From assembly GCA_023390415.1 (NCBI GenBank), contig JAEWCW010000158.1, forward strand, positions 1 to 50,365: DNA of 50,365 nt, in the 5' to 3' direction. The notes below the pieces were generated by a model, which was not told where the DNA came from, did not search any database, and worked only from the letters and a program-made list of their open reading frames with translations. This DNA is from Pseudomonadota bacterium. Its GTDB lineage: Bacteria; Pseudomonadota; Alphaproteobacteria; Sphingomonadales; Sphingomonadaceae. Positions 32,049 through 41,392 of the stretch are shown piece after piece. Position 1 is the first letter of the stretch, and every line of letters starts with the position of its first letter. The translations under genes and the position numbers were made by a program.

Positions 32049-32993
32049 CTAGCGCGGCTCCTGCCGGCTCATGAAGCCGTGCGCGCGCGCCCAATGCGCG
32101 AACAGGCGGGGCCAGGCGGCAACGGCAGAACCGGGCTCGCCCATCCCCCAACTGTGCCCGCCGCGCTCGAAAATGTGCATCTCCACCGGCCGGTTGGCGC
32201 GCCGCATCGCGTCGAACATCCATTGGCTATGCCGGACATCGGCGATCGGGTCGTCCGCCGTGTGCGCGAGAAAGACCGGCGGCGTCGCCCCGGTCACGAG
32301 CGTTTCGACCGAATAGGCGGCGACGGCGTCGGCTTGCGAGCCGAGCTCGCGGCGTGTCCGGGTCGTGTCGATCGGTGCGTGCAGCGAGATGACCGGGTAG
32401 AGCAGGCCGGCGAAATCCGGCGTGGCCCGGAACCGATCGACCGCGTCGACAGGATCATAGAAGGAATGTTCGCCGCGGGTCGCCATCATGCCGGCGAGGT
32501 GACCGCCTGCCGACGAGCCGATCACGCCGATCTTGGCGGGATCGATCCCGAAATCGGCAGCCTGCGCGCGGATGGTGCGGAGCGCGCGCTGCGCATCCTG
32601 CATCGGCGCGACCGCCGGCCAGCCGTCGCCTGGCAGCCTGTAATAGAGCACGAATGCTGTCACGCCCTCTGACTGCAGCCAGCGCGCGATCGGGGCGGCG
32701 GCGCTGCCGATCTGAATCCGGAAATAGCCGCCGCCGCCGAGGACCAGCACGGCGGTGCCGTTCGGCCGCGCCGGCCGGTAGACGTCCATCCTGGGCTCGG
32801 TGATTCCCGAATAGGCGCCGCTCGCGCTGCCTTCGTTGCCGATCCGCTCCGGCCCGGCTGCAACCGCCGGCCCTGGCGGCGCGCCCGGCCAGAGCCGCAC
32901 CGTCTCCACCGGAGCTGGCGCGGCCTGAGGCCGTGGCGTCGCCGCGCAAGCGGCGAGCGCCAGTGCCAGAAGGAGTGTCGCGAGCGCCCTCAT
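32049..32993 (-). CDS. Exported alpha/beta-hydrolase (esterase, lipoprotein)
   Basis: A 314-aa hydrolase with a lipoprotein signal (LALALAACAA). The fold signature is LVLGGGGYFR (oxyanion loop), the nucleophile elbow GSSAGGH with catalytic Ser, the acid in AHTADDPI and the His in RGGHSWGM. It resembles the BD-FAE/acetylxylan-esterase-like and arylesterase group that cleaves short acyl or carbohydrate esters. It begins 10 bases after the TonB-dependent receptor stop, so it belongs to the dctA-receptor-esterase operon and probably prepares substrate in the periplasm or at the surface. Confidence 0.9.
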   Translation of the reverse strand: MRALATLLLALALAACAATPRPQAAPAPVETVRLWPGAPPGPAVAAGPERIGNEGSASGAYSGITEPRMDVYRPARPNGTAVLVLGGGGYFRIQIGSAAAPIARWLQSEGVTAFVLYYRLPGDGWPAVAPMQDAQRALRTIRAQAADFGIDPAKIGVIGSSAGGHLAGMMATRGEHSFYDPVDAVDRFRATPDFAGLLYPVISLHAPIDTTRTRRELGSQADAVAAYSVETLVTGATPPVFLAHTADDPIADVRHSQWMFDAMRRANRPVEMHIFERGGHSWGMGEPGSAVAAWPRLFAHWARAHGFMSRQEPR

Positions 32994-33003
32994 CGGCCGA
33001 TCC

Positions 33004-36000
33004 TCAGAAGCGGAAGCCCAGGTTCGCATACCAATAGCGGCCATAGGCATTGTAGAGCGAGCCGAGATAGCCGTCCGCGGTCAGCGGCGGATCCTCGTCG
33101 GTAAGGTTGCGCACCCCGACGCGGAGCCGGATCTCGTCGGCGAAGGCCAAATTCTCGAACGTGTACTGGCCGTAGAGGTTGAAGGTCGTCTGCCCATCCA
33201 CCCGGTACGGATTGCCGGCGGCGTCGAGGAAATTGGTATCGACGACCGAGCTGATATGATTGGCGAAGGCGCCGATCTGGACCGGCCCCGACGACCAGGT
33301 CAGCGAGCTGGTCAGCCGCCATTCCGCCCGGCCGCGGACTCCGACGAGGTCGCTCGCGTCGGTCAGCGGCGTGGCGATGTTGATCTGCCCGCCGGCACGC
33401 GCATCGAACAGCTCCTGGACCGGCGGCGGCGTGTCGCGGGAGAATTTGGTGAGCAGGGCCGCGTTGAAGTTGAAATCGAAATCGCCGAGGCCGGTATTAT
33501 TGATCCGGTAGAACAGGCCGAAATCGAAGCCCTGCACGGTCTGCGGCTGGAGGTTCATGAACTGGTCGTTGATCCGGATCACCGCGCCCGCCGGGGCAAG
33601 GCCGGTGCCGGCGAAGACCGGCGTGTCGTCCGCGGTCGGCGCGGCGCGCACGACGTTCGGGTTGCTCGAGCCCTGGAGCCGGAGCAGATAATCGAGCACC
33701 AGCGCGTTCTGCGGCCCGAACTGGCCGACGATGCCCTCCTGGGTGATCGACCAGTAATCGGCGGTCAGGGTCAGCCGCCCCGCGCCGGCGGGAAGGTCCG
33801 GCTCGACGACGGTGCCGATCGTCCAGTTGGTGCTGTGCTCGGGCTGCAGGTCGGGATTGCCGCTGACGAAGATCGGATAGCTGATGCCGCGGCTGCAGGC
33901 GGTGAAGTTTGCGATCCGCCCCGCCCTCAAATCCGCCTCGCAGCGGTAGAAATCGGTGTTGGAGCCGAGCCGCGCATATTGGACGGTGTTGGTCTGCTCG
34001 AGGTTCGGCGCGCGGAAGCCCTGGGAATAGGAGCCGCGGAAGCGGAAGCCGTCGACCACGTCCCAGGCGACCGCGACCTTCGGCTTCGCGACCGATCCGA
34101 AATCGCTGTAGTGCTCGAACCGGCCGGCAACCTGGGCGGTCAGCCGGTGGACCAAGGGCACGTCCATATCGGGCGAGACGAGCGGAACGGCGAGCTCGGC
34201 GAAAGCGGAGAAGACCTCGCGCGAGCCGCGGGTGCTCGGAGTCGGGCTGACCGCCGCGGTGTTGCTGAGCGAGACCTCGCCGGTCACCGCGTCGGTGAAC
34301 ACATTCTCGCCGCTCACGTTCGGATCGCGATTGTCCTCCTGCGTCTCGCGCCGCCCCTCGATCCCGAATGCGATCCCGAGATCGCCGCCGGGCAGTTGGA
34401 TGAGGTCGGAGCGGGAGATCTTGAGGTCTGCCAGCGCCAGGGTGGTGTGCGTCCGGCGCACGAGATCGAAGGTGATCGCGTCGATCGCCGCCTGCGACGA
34501 GGGCGAGCAATCGCCGATGCTCGGGGTCGCCGAGCAGCCGCCGCTGAACGGATTGTAGGCATCGGGGGTGGAGAGGGCGAGGCTGCGCTGGAGCTCGGTC
34601 ATGTTGACTGCGGTCGAGCTGTCGCGCGCGTCGGCCTCGGAATAGACGATCGCCGTGTCGAAATCGAACGTGCCGATCGTGCCGCGCAGGCCGAACACGC
34701 CCCGCGCCTGCCAATTCACGACGTCGACATATTGTGGGCCGGTGTCGACGAAGCGGTAGGTGGAGAGCCGGACCGGGAGGCCGGCCGCGGGGACGTTGGT
34801 GAGGCCCGGGATCCGGTTCGGATTGGCCTGGCCGTTGGCGAAGGTGACCGGGCCGAACGGGTTCCAGTAGTTGGAGGCCGGAATGACGATCGCGTTGAGG
34901 TTGATCACCGGCGGCTGGATCGCGTGGGATTCGGCGCGGTAGAAGCCGAGCTCGGTATAGGCGGTGATCTCCGGCGCGACCTCGAAATTGCCGGTGAGGA
35001 AGCCGTTGAAGCGCTGGATGGCCGGCGTGACGGTGGTTCCCACCGCATTGTCGAAGCGCTCGCTGCGGAGCGTGGTCGCGGTCGCCCTGGTCCCGCTTCC
35101 GAAGCAGGTGTCCGCATTGACCGTGACGAGACAGCCTGGATTGAGCAGCGATTGGGTATGGAAGGCGCCGGCCGCCGAGGTCAGCGCCCGGTTGCCGGGG
35201 CTCTGGCGGATCGTGCCGGGCCCGCCCACCACGGTCAGGTTGGCCCAGGGCGATTGGGTCGCTCGGTCGTCCGGAGTGGTGCTCGAGGCGAAAGCCGGGT
35301 CGTTGGCGAAGAAGGACCGCAAATCCTTGGTCGCCGTATAGGGCCGGTCCTCGGCGAGCTGCGCCGTGCGGTCGGTATAATCGAGATAGAGGGTAAGGTT
35401 TCCGCGGTCCTGGGCGAAGTTGGAGCCGATCAGCGCGGTCGCCTGCCACTCCTCGCGGTTGGTACCCTCGGCCATCCCGTAGCGCAGGTCGAGCCGCGCC
35501 CCGTCGAAATCGTCGCGGGTGATCGTGTTGACCACGCCGGCGACCGCGTCTGCGCCGTAGATCGCCGCCGCGCCATCGCGGAGCACTTCCAGCCGCTGGA
35601 TTCCGGCGACCGGGATCGAGTTCGAATTATAGCCCAGCACCGGCACGTTGCCGTCGCCGGCCTGGCTCGTCGGATGCTGGACCAGGCGTCGGCCGTTGAG
35701 CAGCACGAGCGTGTTGCCGACGCCGAGGTTGCGCAGGTTGATCGAATTGACGTCGCCGCGGGCGGCATTGCTGGTCTGCGGATTGTTCGACGGGTTGAAC
35801 GCGACGTCGCCCATCTGCGGGATCGATCGGAACAGCTCGTCGCCGCTGAGCGCGCCAGTGGCGTCGATCTGCCGCTCGTCGAGGACGGTGACCGGAAGCG
35901 CCTCGGTGACTCGGGTGCCGCGGATCTGGCTCCCAACGACTACGATGTCGCGCTGCTCCGTCGCCGCCGGCGCTTCGGCGGCCGGCTCGTCGACAGTCGC

Positions 36001-36096
36001 GACCGGAGCGGCCTGGCTGGCGTCGACGGCCTGCGCGAGAACCGGCGCCGGGCCGAGACCGACTGCCGTCGCCAGCAGGATGTGCTTCACCTTCAT
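33004..36096 (-). CDS. TonB-dependent outer-membrane receptor
   Basis: A 1030-aa receptor: signal sequence ending PAPVLAQA; TonB-box region around EQRDIVVVGSQI; plug domain (residues about 65-190: GDELFRSIPQMGDVAFNPSN ... NTLVLLNGRRLV); then a large 22-strand barrel ending in the aromatic signature YWYANLGFRF. The length and sequence are like sphingomonad receptors for plant or organic compounds rather than siderophore receptors, but the ligand is unknown. ATG 36096 has GAGGGG 7 bases upstream; ATG 36102 is too close to that site. It starts 11 bases after the dctA stop. Confidence 0.95.
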   Translation of the reverse strand: MKVKHILLATAVGLGPAPVLAQAVDASQAAPVATVDEPAAEAPAATEQRDIVVVGSQIRGTRVTEALPVTVLDERQIDATGALSGDELFRSIPQMGDVAFNPSNNPQTSNAARGDVNSINLRNLGVGNTLVLLNGRRLVQHPTSQAGDGNVPVLGYNSNSIPVAGIQRLEVLRDGAAAIYGADAVAGVVNTITRDDFDGARLDLRYGMAEGTNREEWQATALIGSNFAQDRGNLTLYLDYTDRTAQLAEDRPYTATKDLRSFFANDPAFASSTTPDDRATQSPWANLTVVGGPGTIRQSPGNRALTSAAGAFHTQSLLNPGCLVTVNADTCFGSGTRATATTLRSERFDNAVGTTVTPAIQRFNGFLTGNFEVAPEITAYTELGFYRAESHAIQPPVINLNAIVIPASNYWNPFGPVTFANGQANPNRIPGLTNVPAAGLPVRLSTYRFVDTGPQYVDVVNWQARGVFGLRGTIGTFDFDTAIVYSEADARDSSTAVNMTELQRSLALSTPDAYNPFSGGCSATPSIGDCSPSSQAAIDAITFDLVRRTHTTLALADLKISRSDLIQLPGGDLGIAFGIEGRRETQEDNRDPNVSGENVFTDAVTGEVSLSNTAAVSPTPSTRGSREVFSAFAELAVPLVSPDMDVPLVHRLTAQVAGRFEHYSDFGSVAKPKVAVAWDVVDGFRFRGSYSQGFRAPNLEQTNTVQYARLGSNTDFYRCEADLRAGRIANFTACSRGISYPIFVSGNPDLQPEHSTNWTIGTVVEPDLPAGAGRLTLTADYWSITQEGIVGQFGPQNALVLDYLLRLQGSSNPNVVRAAPTADDTPVFAGTGLAPAGAVIRINDQFMNLQPQTVQGFDFGLFYRINNTGLGDFDFNFNAALLTKFSRDTPPPVQELFDARAGGQINIATPLTDASDLVGVRGRAEWRLTSSLTWSSGPVQIGAFANHISSVVDTNFLDAAGNPYRVDGQTTFNLYGQYTFENLAFADEIRLRVGVRNLTDEDPPLTADGYLGSLYNAYGRYWYANLGFRF

Positions 36097-36107
36097 CTTC
36101 ATTCCCC

Positions 36108-37487
36108 TCAGTCTTCCGGCGGCGCTTCCAGCGCCTCCAAATCATGTTCGATTTTTTCGGCGGCTTCGGCCGTCCCGCCGAGCGGCGGCACCGGCTCGCC
36201 GGCGAGAGCGGCGCGAAGCCGACCCATGTCGACCGCGCCGTCCCAGCGCGCGACCACCACGGTGGCCACGGCATTGCCGATGAAATTGGTGAGCGAGCGG
36301 CACTCGGACATGAACCGGTCCACCCCCAGGATCAGCGCCATTCCGGCGACCGGCACCGACGGCACGATCGACAGGGTCGCGGCCAAAGTGATGAAGCCGG
36401 CGCCGGTCACCCCTGCCGCGCCCTTCGAGCTGATCATCGCGATCAGCAGCAACGCGATCTGGTCCCCGATCGGAAGCTCGACGTTGCACGCCTGGGCGAT
36501 GAACAGGGCCGCCAGCGTCATGTAGATGTTGGTGCCGTCGAGGTTGAACGAATAGCCGGTCGGGACGACCAGGCCGACGACGCTGCGCGAGCAGCCCGCC
36601 CGCTCCATCTTGTCGATCAGGTTTGGCAGCGCAGCCTCGGACGAGGAGGTGCCGAGGACGAGCAAAAGCTCGGCCTTGAGATAGCGGATCAGCCTGAAGA
36701 TCGAGAAGCCGGCGAGCCGCGCCGCGGCGCCGAGCACGACGATCACGAACAGCAAGGAGGTGAGATAGAAGGTCGCGACCAGCGCGCCGAGGTTGATGAC
36801 GCTGTCGATCCCGTAGCGGCCGATGGTGAAGGCGATCGCGCCGAACGCGCCGATCGGCGCCGCGCGCATCAGGATCCCGACCAGCCGGAAGACGACCAGC
36901 GACAGCCGCTCGAACAGGTCCAGGATGGGCTCGCCCGCCTTGCCGACCAGCGACAGGGCGATTCCGAACAGGATCGCGACGAACAGGACTTGGAGAATCG
37001 AGCCCTCGGTCATCGCCGAGGCCAGGGTCGTCGGGATGATGTCGAGCAGGAACCCGGTGATCGAGGTCTCGTGCGCCTGCTCGTTGTAGGTCGCGATCGC
37101 GCTGCTATCGAGGCTCGCCGGATCGATGTTCATGCCCGCGCCCGGCTGCACCAGGTTGGCGACGATCAGGCCGACGATCAGCGCCAAAGTCGAGAAGAAC
37201 AGGAAATAGGCGAAGGCCTTGCCGGCGACCCGGCCGACGCTGGCCAGCTCGCGCATGCCCGCAATGCCGGTCACCAGGGTGAGGAAGATCACCGGCGCGA
37301 TGATCATCTTGACCAGCTTGATGAAGCCGTCGCCGAGCGGCTTCAGCGCCTCTCCCCATGCCGGCCAGAAATGGCCGATGATCAACCCGAGAAGGATGGC
37401 CGCCAGAACCTGGATGTAGAGATGATGATAGATGCGGCGCCGCGCCTGCGGTGCCTCGGCCGGCGGAGCGGCCGCGATCGAAACCAT
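36108..37487 (-). CDS. dctA: C4-dicarboxylate transporter DctA (DAACS family)
   Basis: A 459-aa symporter with eight membrane spans and two re-entrant loops. It imports succinate, fumarate or malate with protons or sodium. Key segments are LGTSSSEAALPNLIDKME (hairpin 1), GYSFNLDGTNIYMTLAALFIAQA (substrate and ion site on span 7) and SSKGAAGVTGAGFITLAATL (hairpin 2). ATG 37487 follows GGAGAGGG at good spacing. First gene of a three-gene operon with a TonB-dependent receptor and an esterase, and divergent from dctB-dctD, as in many dct loci. No clear sigma54 promoter is visible upstream. Confidence 0.93.
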   Translation of the reverse strand: MVSIAAAPPAEAPQARRRIYHHLYIQVLAAILLGLIIGHFWPAWGEALKPLGDGFIKLVKMIIAPVIFLTLVTGIAGMRELASVGRVAGKAFAYFLFFSTLALIVGLIVANLVQPGAGMNIDPASLDSSAIATYNEQAHETSITGFLLDIIPTTLASAMTEGSILQVLFVAILFGIALSLVGKAGEPILDLFERLSLVVFRLVGILMRAAPIGAFGAIAFTIGRYGIDSVINLGALVATFYLTSLLFVIVVLGAAARLAGFSIFRLIRYLKAELLLVLGTSSSEAALPNLIDKMERAGCSRSVVGLVVPTGYSFNLDGTNIYMTLAALFIAQACNVELPIGDQIALLLIAMISSKGAAGVTGAGFITLAATLSIVPSVPVAGMALILGVDRFMSECRSLTNFIGNAVATVVVARWDGAVDMGRLRAALAGEPVPPLGGTAEAAEKIEHDLEALEAPPED

Positions 37488-37710
37488 GAATGCCCTCTCC
37501 GCCGCGCGCTCTTCTGGTGAAGCGTCGCTGCTTGTGGTCGTCTGGAGGCCAGAATGGCAGAACGGTTCCACCCGGGCCAATCATCGTCAGGCGCAGGTTA
37601 AGTACTTAGTATTGCACCGATTATGGGCACAACGACCGGCTCCCTGACAATAATTCGTGCGAATTTCCGCTCACCATAACGCCAATCTGTGTGATAGCCC
37701 GCACACTGAG

Positions 37711-39504
37711 ATGAGTGATTCGCTTGACCACAACCGCCGCTGGTGGCGCAGGGCTGCCTTTCCGGTGGGAGCGGCGGCGATCCTCGTCGCTCTCATCGCG
37801 CTGTTCGCAATGCGCTGGGCAGGTGACCATGCCCTCTCCGTGGCCCGCACCAGCGCCGAGCAGGCGGCGAGAAGCAATCACGGGCTACTGCTCAGCGAGC
37901 TCCAGAAGTTTCGCCTTCTGCCGCTGGTGCTCACCGAATATCCCGACGTCGGCGCAGTCCTCCAGCGGACCGACGAACAGGCCGTGGCACGGCTGAACGA
38001 CAAGCTGGAACTGCTCGCGCAGCGCACCGATGCCGCCGTCATCTATGTCATCGGGCGGGACGGGCGGACGGTGGCGGCAAGCAACTGGCGGCTGCCGTCG
38101 AGCTTCGTCGGCCAGGATTACGGCTTCCGCCCCTATTTCCAGGACGCTCTGCGAACCGGTGCCGCCGAGCTGTTCGCGCTCGGCACCGTCAGCGGCCGCC
38201 CAGGACTCTTCATCGCCCGGCGCATCGAGGCCGGCGGAGAGCCGCTCGGCGTGGTCGTCGTGAAGGTCGACTTCGATGCCGTCGAGGCCGGATGGGCGCG
38301 GGCCGACGGCGAGACGTTCGTCACCGACGCCAATGGCGTCGTCATCATCACCAGCCGCCCCGAATGGCGCTTCCGCACAACGCGGCCGCTCGATCCGGCG
38401 ATCCAGGCCCGGGTCCGCGAGGCCGTCCAATATGGCCGGGAGCCGCTGCGGCCGCTGCCGATCGTGGCGGACGGCGAGGCGATACGGGTCGACGACGCGG
38501 GACGCCGGAGCTTCGTTGCCGCGGCGCTTCCCACCGCCTTGGCGGGCGCCCAGATCAACTTTCTCGAACCGCTCCAGCCCGCTCGCGACAGCGCTTACGC
38601 CACGGCGTGGGCGATCGTTCTCGGCGCGTCCCTCCTAGCCGTGCTGCTGCTCGCCCTGCTGCTTCGCGCGCAGGACAAAAGGGCGATGCAGCAGCAGGCC
38701 CAGCGGGCCCTGGAACGCGAGGTCGCGCTTCGGACGGCGGAGCTTCGCGAAGCGAACGACAATCTCAGGACGGAGAGCCGGGAGCGCGAGATCGTCGATC
38801 GGCGCTATCGCCAGGCGCGTGAAGAACTGGCGCAAGCGAACCGGCTGAGCTCGATCGGCCAGATCGTCGCCGGAGTCGCGCACGAGATCAACCAGCCGGT
38901 CGCCGCCATCCGGAGCTTCGCCGACAACGGCGCCAGGCTGCTTGAGCGCGAGCGGGTCGCGGAAGCGAAGGAGAATCTCGGCCTGATCTCGGACCTCACC
39001 GCCCGCATCGGCTCGATCACCGCGGAATTGCGCAGCTTCGCCCGCAGGCGGACGCCGGCGCTGGGTGCGGTCCGGATCGGAACGGTCATCGACGGCGCAT
39101 TGCTTCTGATCGGCGACACGCTTCGTGCCGGACGGATCACGCTCGAGCGGGTCGGGAACGAAGACCTTAATGTCCTCGGCGACCGGGTCAGGCTCGAGCA
39201 GATCCTGATCAACCTCCTGCAGAATGCCGCCGATGCCCTTGCCGGCTGGAAGGACCCGGCGGTTCGCCTCTCGATCGTGGCGGGCGAGGAGGAGGTCGTC
39301 GTGGAAGTGGCCGACAACGGCCCCGGAATCGCGCCCGAGATCGCCGGCGACCTGTTCACGCCCTTCGCGACCGCGCGCGAGAACGGCCTCGGGCTCGGCC
39401 TCGCCATCGCCCGCGACATCGCCCGCGAATTCGGCGGCGAGCTCCAGAGGGTCCCGTCCCCGATCGGGGGCGCTGCATTCCGGCTGCGCCTGAGGCCGGC
39501 ATGA
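37711..39504 (+). CDS. dctB: C4-dicarboxylate sensor histidine kinase DctB
   Basis: A 597-aa membrane kinase: span 1 at about residues 18-38, a periplasmic double-Cache domain (39-290, with YVIGRDGRTVAASNW and GQDYGFRPYFQDAL), span 2 at about 293-317, a coiled coil, then HisKA with H391 in GVAHEINQPVAAIRSFADN and HATPase with EQILINLLQNAADAL and ENGLGLGLAIARDIA. This is the DctB layout; it senses external C4-dicarboxylates. The stop overlaps the dctD start (ATGA). ATG 37711 is chosen because it directly precedes the membrane span. Confidence 0.93.
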   Translation: MSDSLDHNRRWWRRAAFPVGAAAILVALIALFAMRWAGDHALSVARTSAEQAARSNHGLLLSELQKFRLLPLVLTEYPDVGAVLQRTDEQAVARLNDKLELLAQRTDAAVIYVIGRDGRTVAASNWRLPSSFVGQDYGFRPYFQDALRTGAAELFALGTVSGRPGLFIARRIEAGGEPLGVVVVKVDFDAVEAGWARADGETFVTDANGVVIITSRPEWRFRTTRPLDPAIQARVREAVQYGREPLRPLPIVADGEAIRVDDAGRRSFVAAALPTALAGAQINFLEPLQPARDSAYATAWAIVLGASLLAVLLLALLLRAQDKRAMQQQAQRALEREVALRTAELREANDNLRTESREREIVDRRYRQAREELAQANRLSSIGQIVAGVAHEINQPVAAIRSFADNGARLLERERVAEAKENLGLISDLTARIGSITAELRSFARRRTPALGAVRIGTVIDGALLLIGDTLRAGRITLERVGNEDLNVLGDRVRLEQILINLLQNAADALAGWKDPAVRLSIVAGEEEVVVEVADNGPGIAPEIAGDLFTPFATARENGLGLGLAIARDIAREFGGELQRVPSPIGGAAFRLRLRPA

Positions 39505-40853
39505 CGATCCTGGTCACCGATCAGCCCGTATTGTTCGTCGACGACGACGAGAAGCTCCGGCAAGCGAACGCCCAGTCGCTGTCGCTCGCCGGGATCGACG
39601 TGCGGCCGTTCGGCGACGCCGAAGCGGCGCTCAGGGAAGTCACCCCGGATTTCACCGGCATCATCGTCTCCGATATCCGAATGCCGCGCATGGACGGGCT
39701 CCAGCTGTTCCAGCGCGTCCGCGAGATCGACCCGGAAATCCCGCTCATCCTGATCACCGGCCATGCCGACGTCGACACCGCGGTGAAGGCGCTTCGCGAC
39801 GGCGCCTTCGATTTCCTCCCCAAGCCCTATGCCGCCGATCACCTGGTCGGCGCCGCGCTCAAGGCGCTGCAGACACGGCGGCTGGTGATCGAGAATCGCC
39901 GGCTCCGCGCGGCCGCCGAGGACAGCGGCGACAGTCCGCTGATCGGCGACAGCCAGACCATGGTCCGGCTCCGCGAGATCATCGCCCAGCTCGCCAAGGC
40001 CGATATCGACGTCCTCGTCGAAGGCGAAACCGGAAGCGGCAAGGAGCTGGTCGCGCGCCTGCTTCATCAGCAGGGCCCCCGGCGCGGCCGCCCGTTCGTG
40101 GCGGTGAATTGCGGCGCGCTGCCCGAAGCCTTGGCGGAATCCGAGCTGTTCGGGTCCGATCTCAGCAGGGTCGGTCGGATCGAGGCCTCGAACGGGGGCA
40201 CCCTGTTCCTCGACGAGATCGACAGCATGGCGCCCGCCGTCCAGGCGAAGCTGCTGCGGGTGCTGGAGGAGCGCGAAGTGACTCCGCTCGGCGCGGCCAC
40301 GCCGAAGGTCGTCAACCTGCGGGTGATCGCAGCGTCAAAACGCAGGCTCCAGGATGAGGTGGACGCCGGCCGGTTCAGGAACGACCTCTTCTATCGGCTC
40401 AACGTGATCCGGCTCCGCGTGCCCCCCTTGCGCGAACGCCGTCAGGACATCCCTCAACTCTTCGCCCATTTCGTCCAGGCCGCTCTCGATCAGGTCGGCG
40501 CACCGGGTTTCGAGATGGAGGATTCCGTCCGGCGCCACCTGCTGGAGCATGATTGGCCCGGCAATGTGCGGGAGCTCCGCAACTTCGCCTTCGAGGCGGT
40601 CCTCAATCTCGCCGATGCAGGTTCGCCCGAGAAGCAATTGGACCTGCCCTTGCCGCAGCGCGTGGAGCGGTTCGAAGCCTTGCTGATCAAGGAGGCGCTC
40701 GAATCGGCGAACGGCAGCGTCAAGGCGGCTCTGGCGCAATTGCAGATCCCGCGAAAGACGCTCTACGACAAGCTGAGACGCTACGGGATCGCCCCCAGCC
40801 ACTATCGATCGCGGGCGCGCGTCCGGACCTCTTCGGAAGGCATTGAAGAGTAG
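39501..40853 (+). CDS. dctD: DctD-like response regulator lacking the GAFTGA loop
   Basis: A 450-aa NtrC-family regulator: receiver (D58 in VSDIRMPRMDG), AAA+ ATPase (Walker A GETGSGKE at 175-182, Walker B GTLFLDEID near 235) and a Fis-type HTH at the C-terminus (VKAALAQLQIPRKTLYDKLRRYG). The segment where NtrC/DctD proteins carry the sigma54-contacting GAFTGA loop is missing: ESELFG is followed by SDLSRVGRIEASNGG, about ten residues short. The protein therefore probably cannot open sigma54 holoenzyme complexes and may instead work with sigma70 RNA polymerase, as reported for Rhodobacter capsulatus NtrC. Co-translated with dctB. Confidence 0.92.
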   Translation: MTILVTDQPVLFVDDDEKLRQANAQSLSLAGIDVRPFGDAEAALREVTPDFTGIIVSDIRMPRMDGLQLFQRVREIDPEIPLILITGHADVDTAVKALRDGAFDFLPKPYAADHLVGAALKALQTRRLVIENRRLRAAAEDSGDSPLIGDSQTMVRLREIIAQLAKADIDVLVEGETGSGKELVARLLHQQGPRRGRPFVAVNCGALPEALAESELFGSDLSRVGRIEASNGGTLFLDEIDSMAPAVQAKLLRVLEEREVTPLGAATPKVVNLRVIAASKRRLQDEVDAGRFRNDLFYRLNVIRLRVPPLRERRQDIPQLFAHFVQAALDQVGAPGFEMEDSVRRHLLEHDWPGNVRELRNFAFEAVLNLADAGSPEKQLDLPLPQRVERFEALLIKEALESANGSVKAALAQLQIPRKTLYDKLRRYGIAPSHYRSRARVRTSSEGIEE

Positions 40854-40972
40854 AAACTCCCTGTGCCTCCGATCGGTGAATTTCCGTCACCGTCGAAGGA
40901 GACCGGGGTCATCCCGTCGCTGGCGTCGGCGAATTCTGCTACGCACAGGGCTTCCGCCACGTCGGAGCCTCG

Positions 40973-41215
40973 ATGCGCGCTTTTGCACAAATCTACGACT
41001 TTGCCAGCCTCGAATGGAGCGATGACGTCGGAAGACACATCCGGGCGGAGACGCAGGTCGCAGAGCACGACCGCTCCAAGATCTACGAAACCACCCGCAA
41101 CAGCCGGCGGATGACACAAGCCTGGCGCGGTGAGCTGACCGCAGAGCAGATCGCGGAAGTCAGGAAAGCCTATCTCCACTATGCGCCGCCTTTCTATCCG
41201 GCGGCGGAGTGGTGA
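40973..41215 (+). pseudogene. Remnant of a sulfotransferase-like gene (C-terminal end only)
   Basis: An 80-residue frame whose sequence looks like the C-terminus of a sulfotransferase-domain protein: AQIYDFASLEWSDDVGRHIRAE, then YETTRNSRRMTQAWRGELTAEQIAEVRKA and the ending FYPAAEW. The PAPS-binding N-terminal part is absent; the open frame upstream (back to a stop at 40877) shows no family sequence. It is probably a decayed gene, although translation from ATG 40973 is possible. Confidence 0.45.
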
Positions 41216-41392
41216 CGGTCCCAGGCGGGCTCGCAGGACAAGCCTAGCCTATGTCGCGGAAGCCCATCTGCAGCGCAATCGGCGCCCGGATGACTCCCCG
41301 CCGGGCCAGCTGTGCGTTCTTTGCATCGCGGCGGGGCGCGTCTATCCTCGGCGTCGGCGGGGATTGCCCATGTCGGCGCGCAAATCGCCGGG

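Noticed and set aside
33256..36525. A 1089-aa rightward frame opposite the TonB-dependent receptor.
   Set aside because: Antisense shadow of a secure receptor gene; composition is Gly/Arg/Asp-rich without domains.
37557..37569. A possible sigma54 -24/-12 promoter before dctA (leftward TGGAAC...TGCC).
   Set aside because: The spacing between the GG and GC elements is 9 rather than 10 bases and the -24 element is poor. It also does not fit a DctD-like regulator without GAFTGA.
37595..37611. TTAAGTACTTAGTA before dctB as a third CtrA box.
   Set aside because: The second half-site is not TTAA at the required 7-base spacing.
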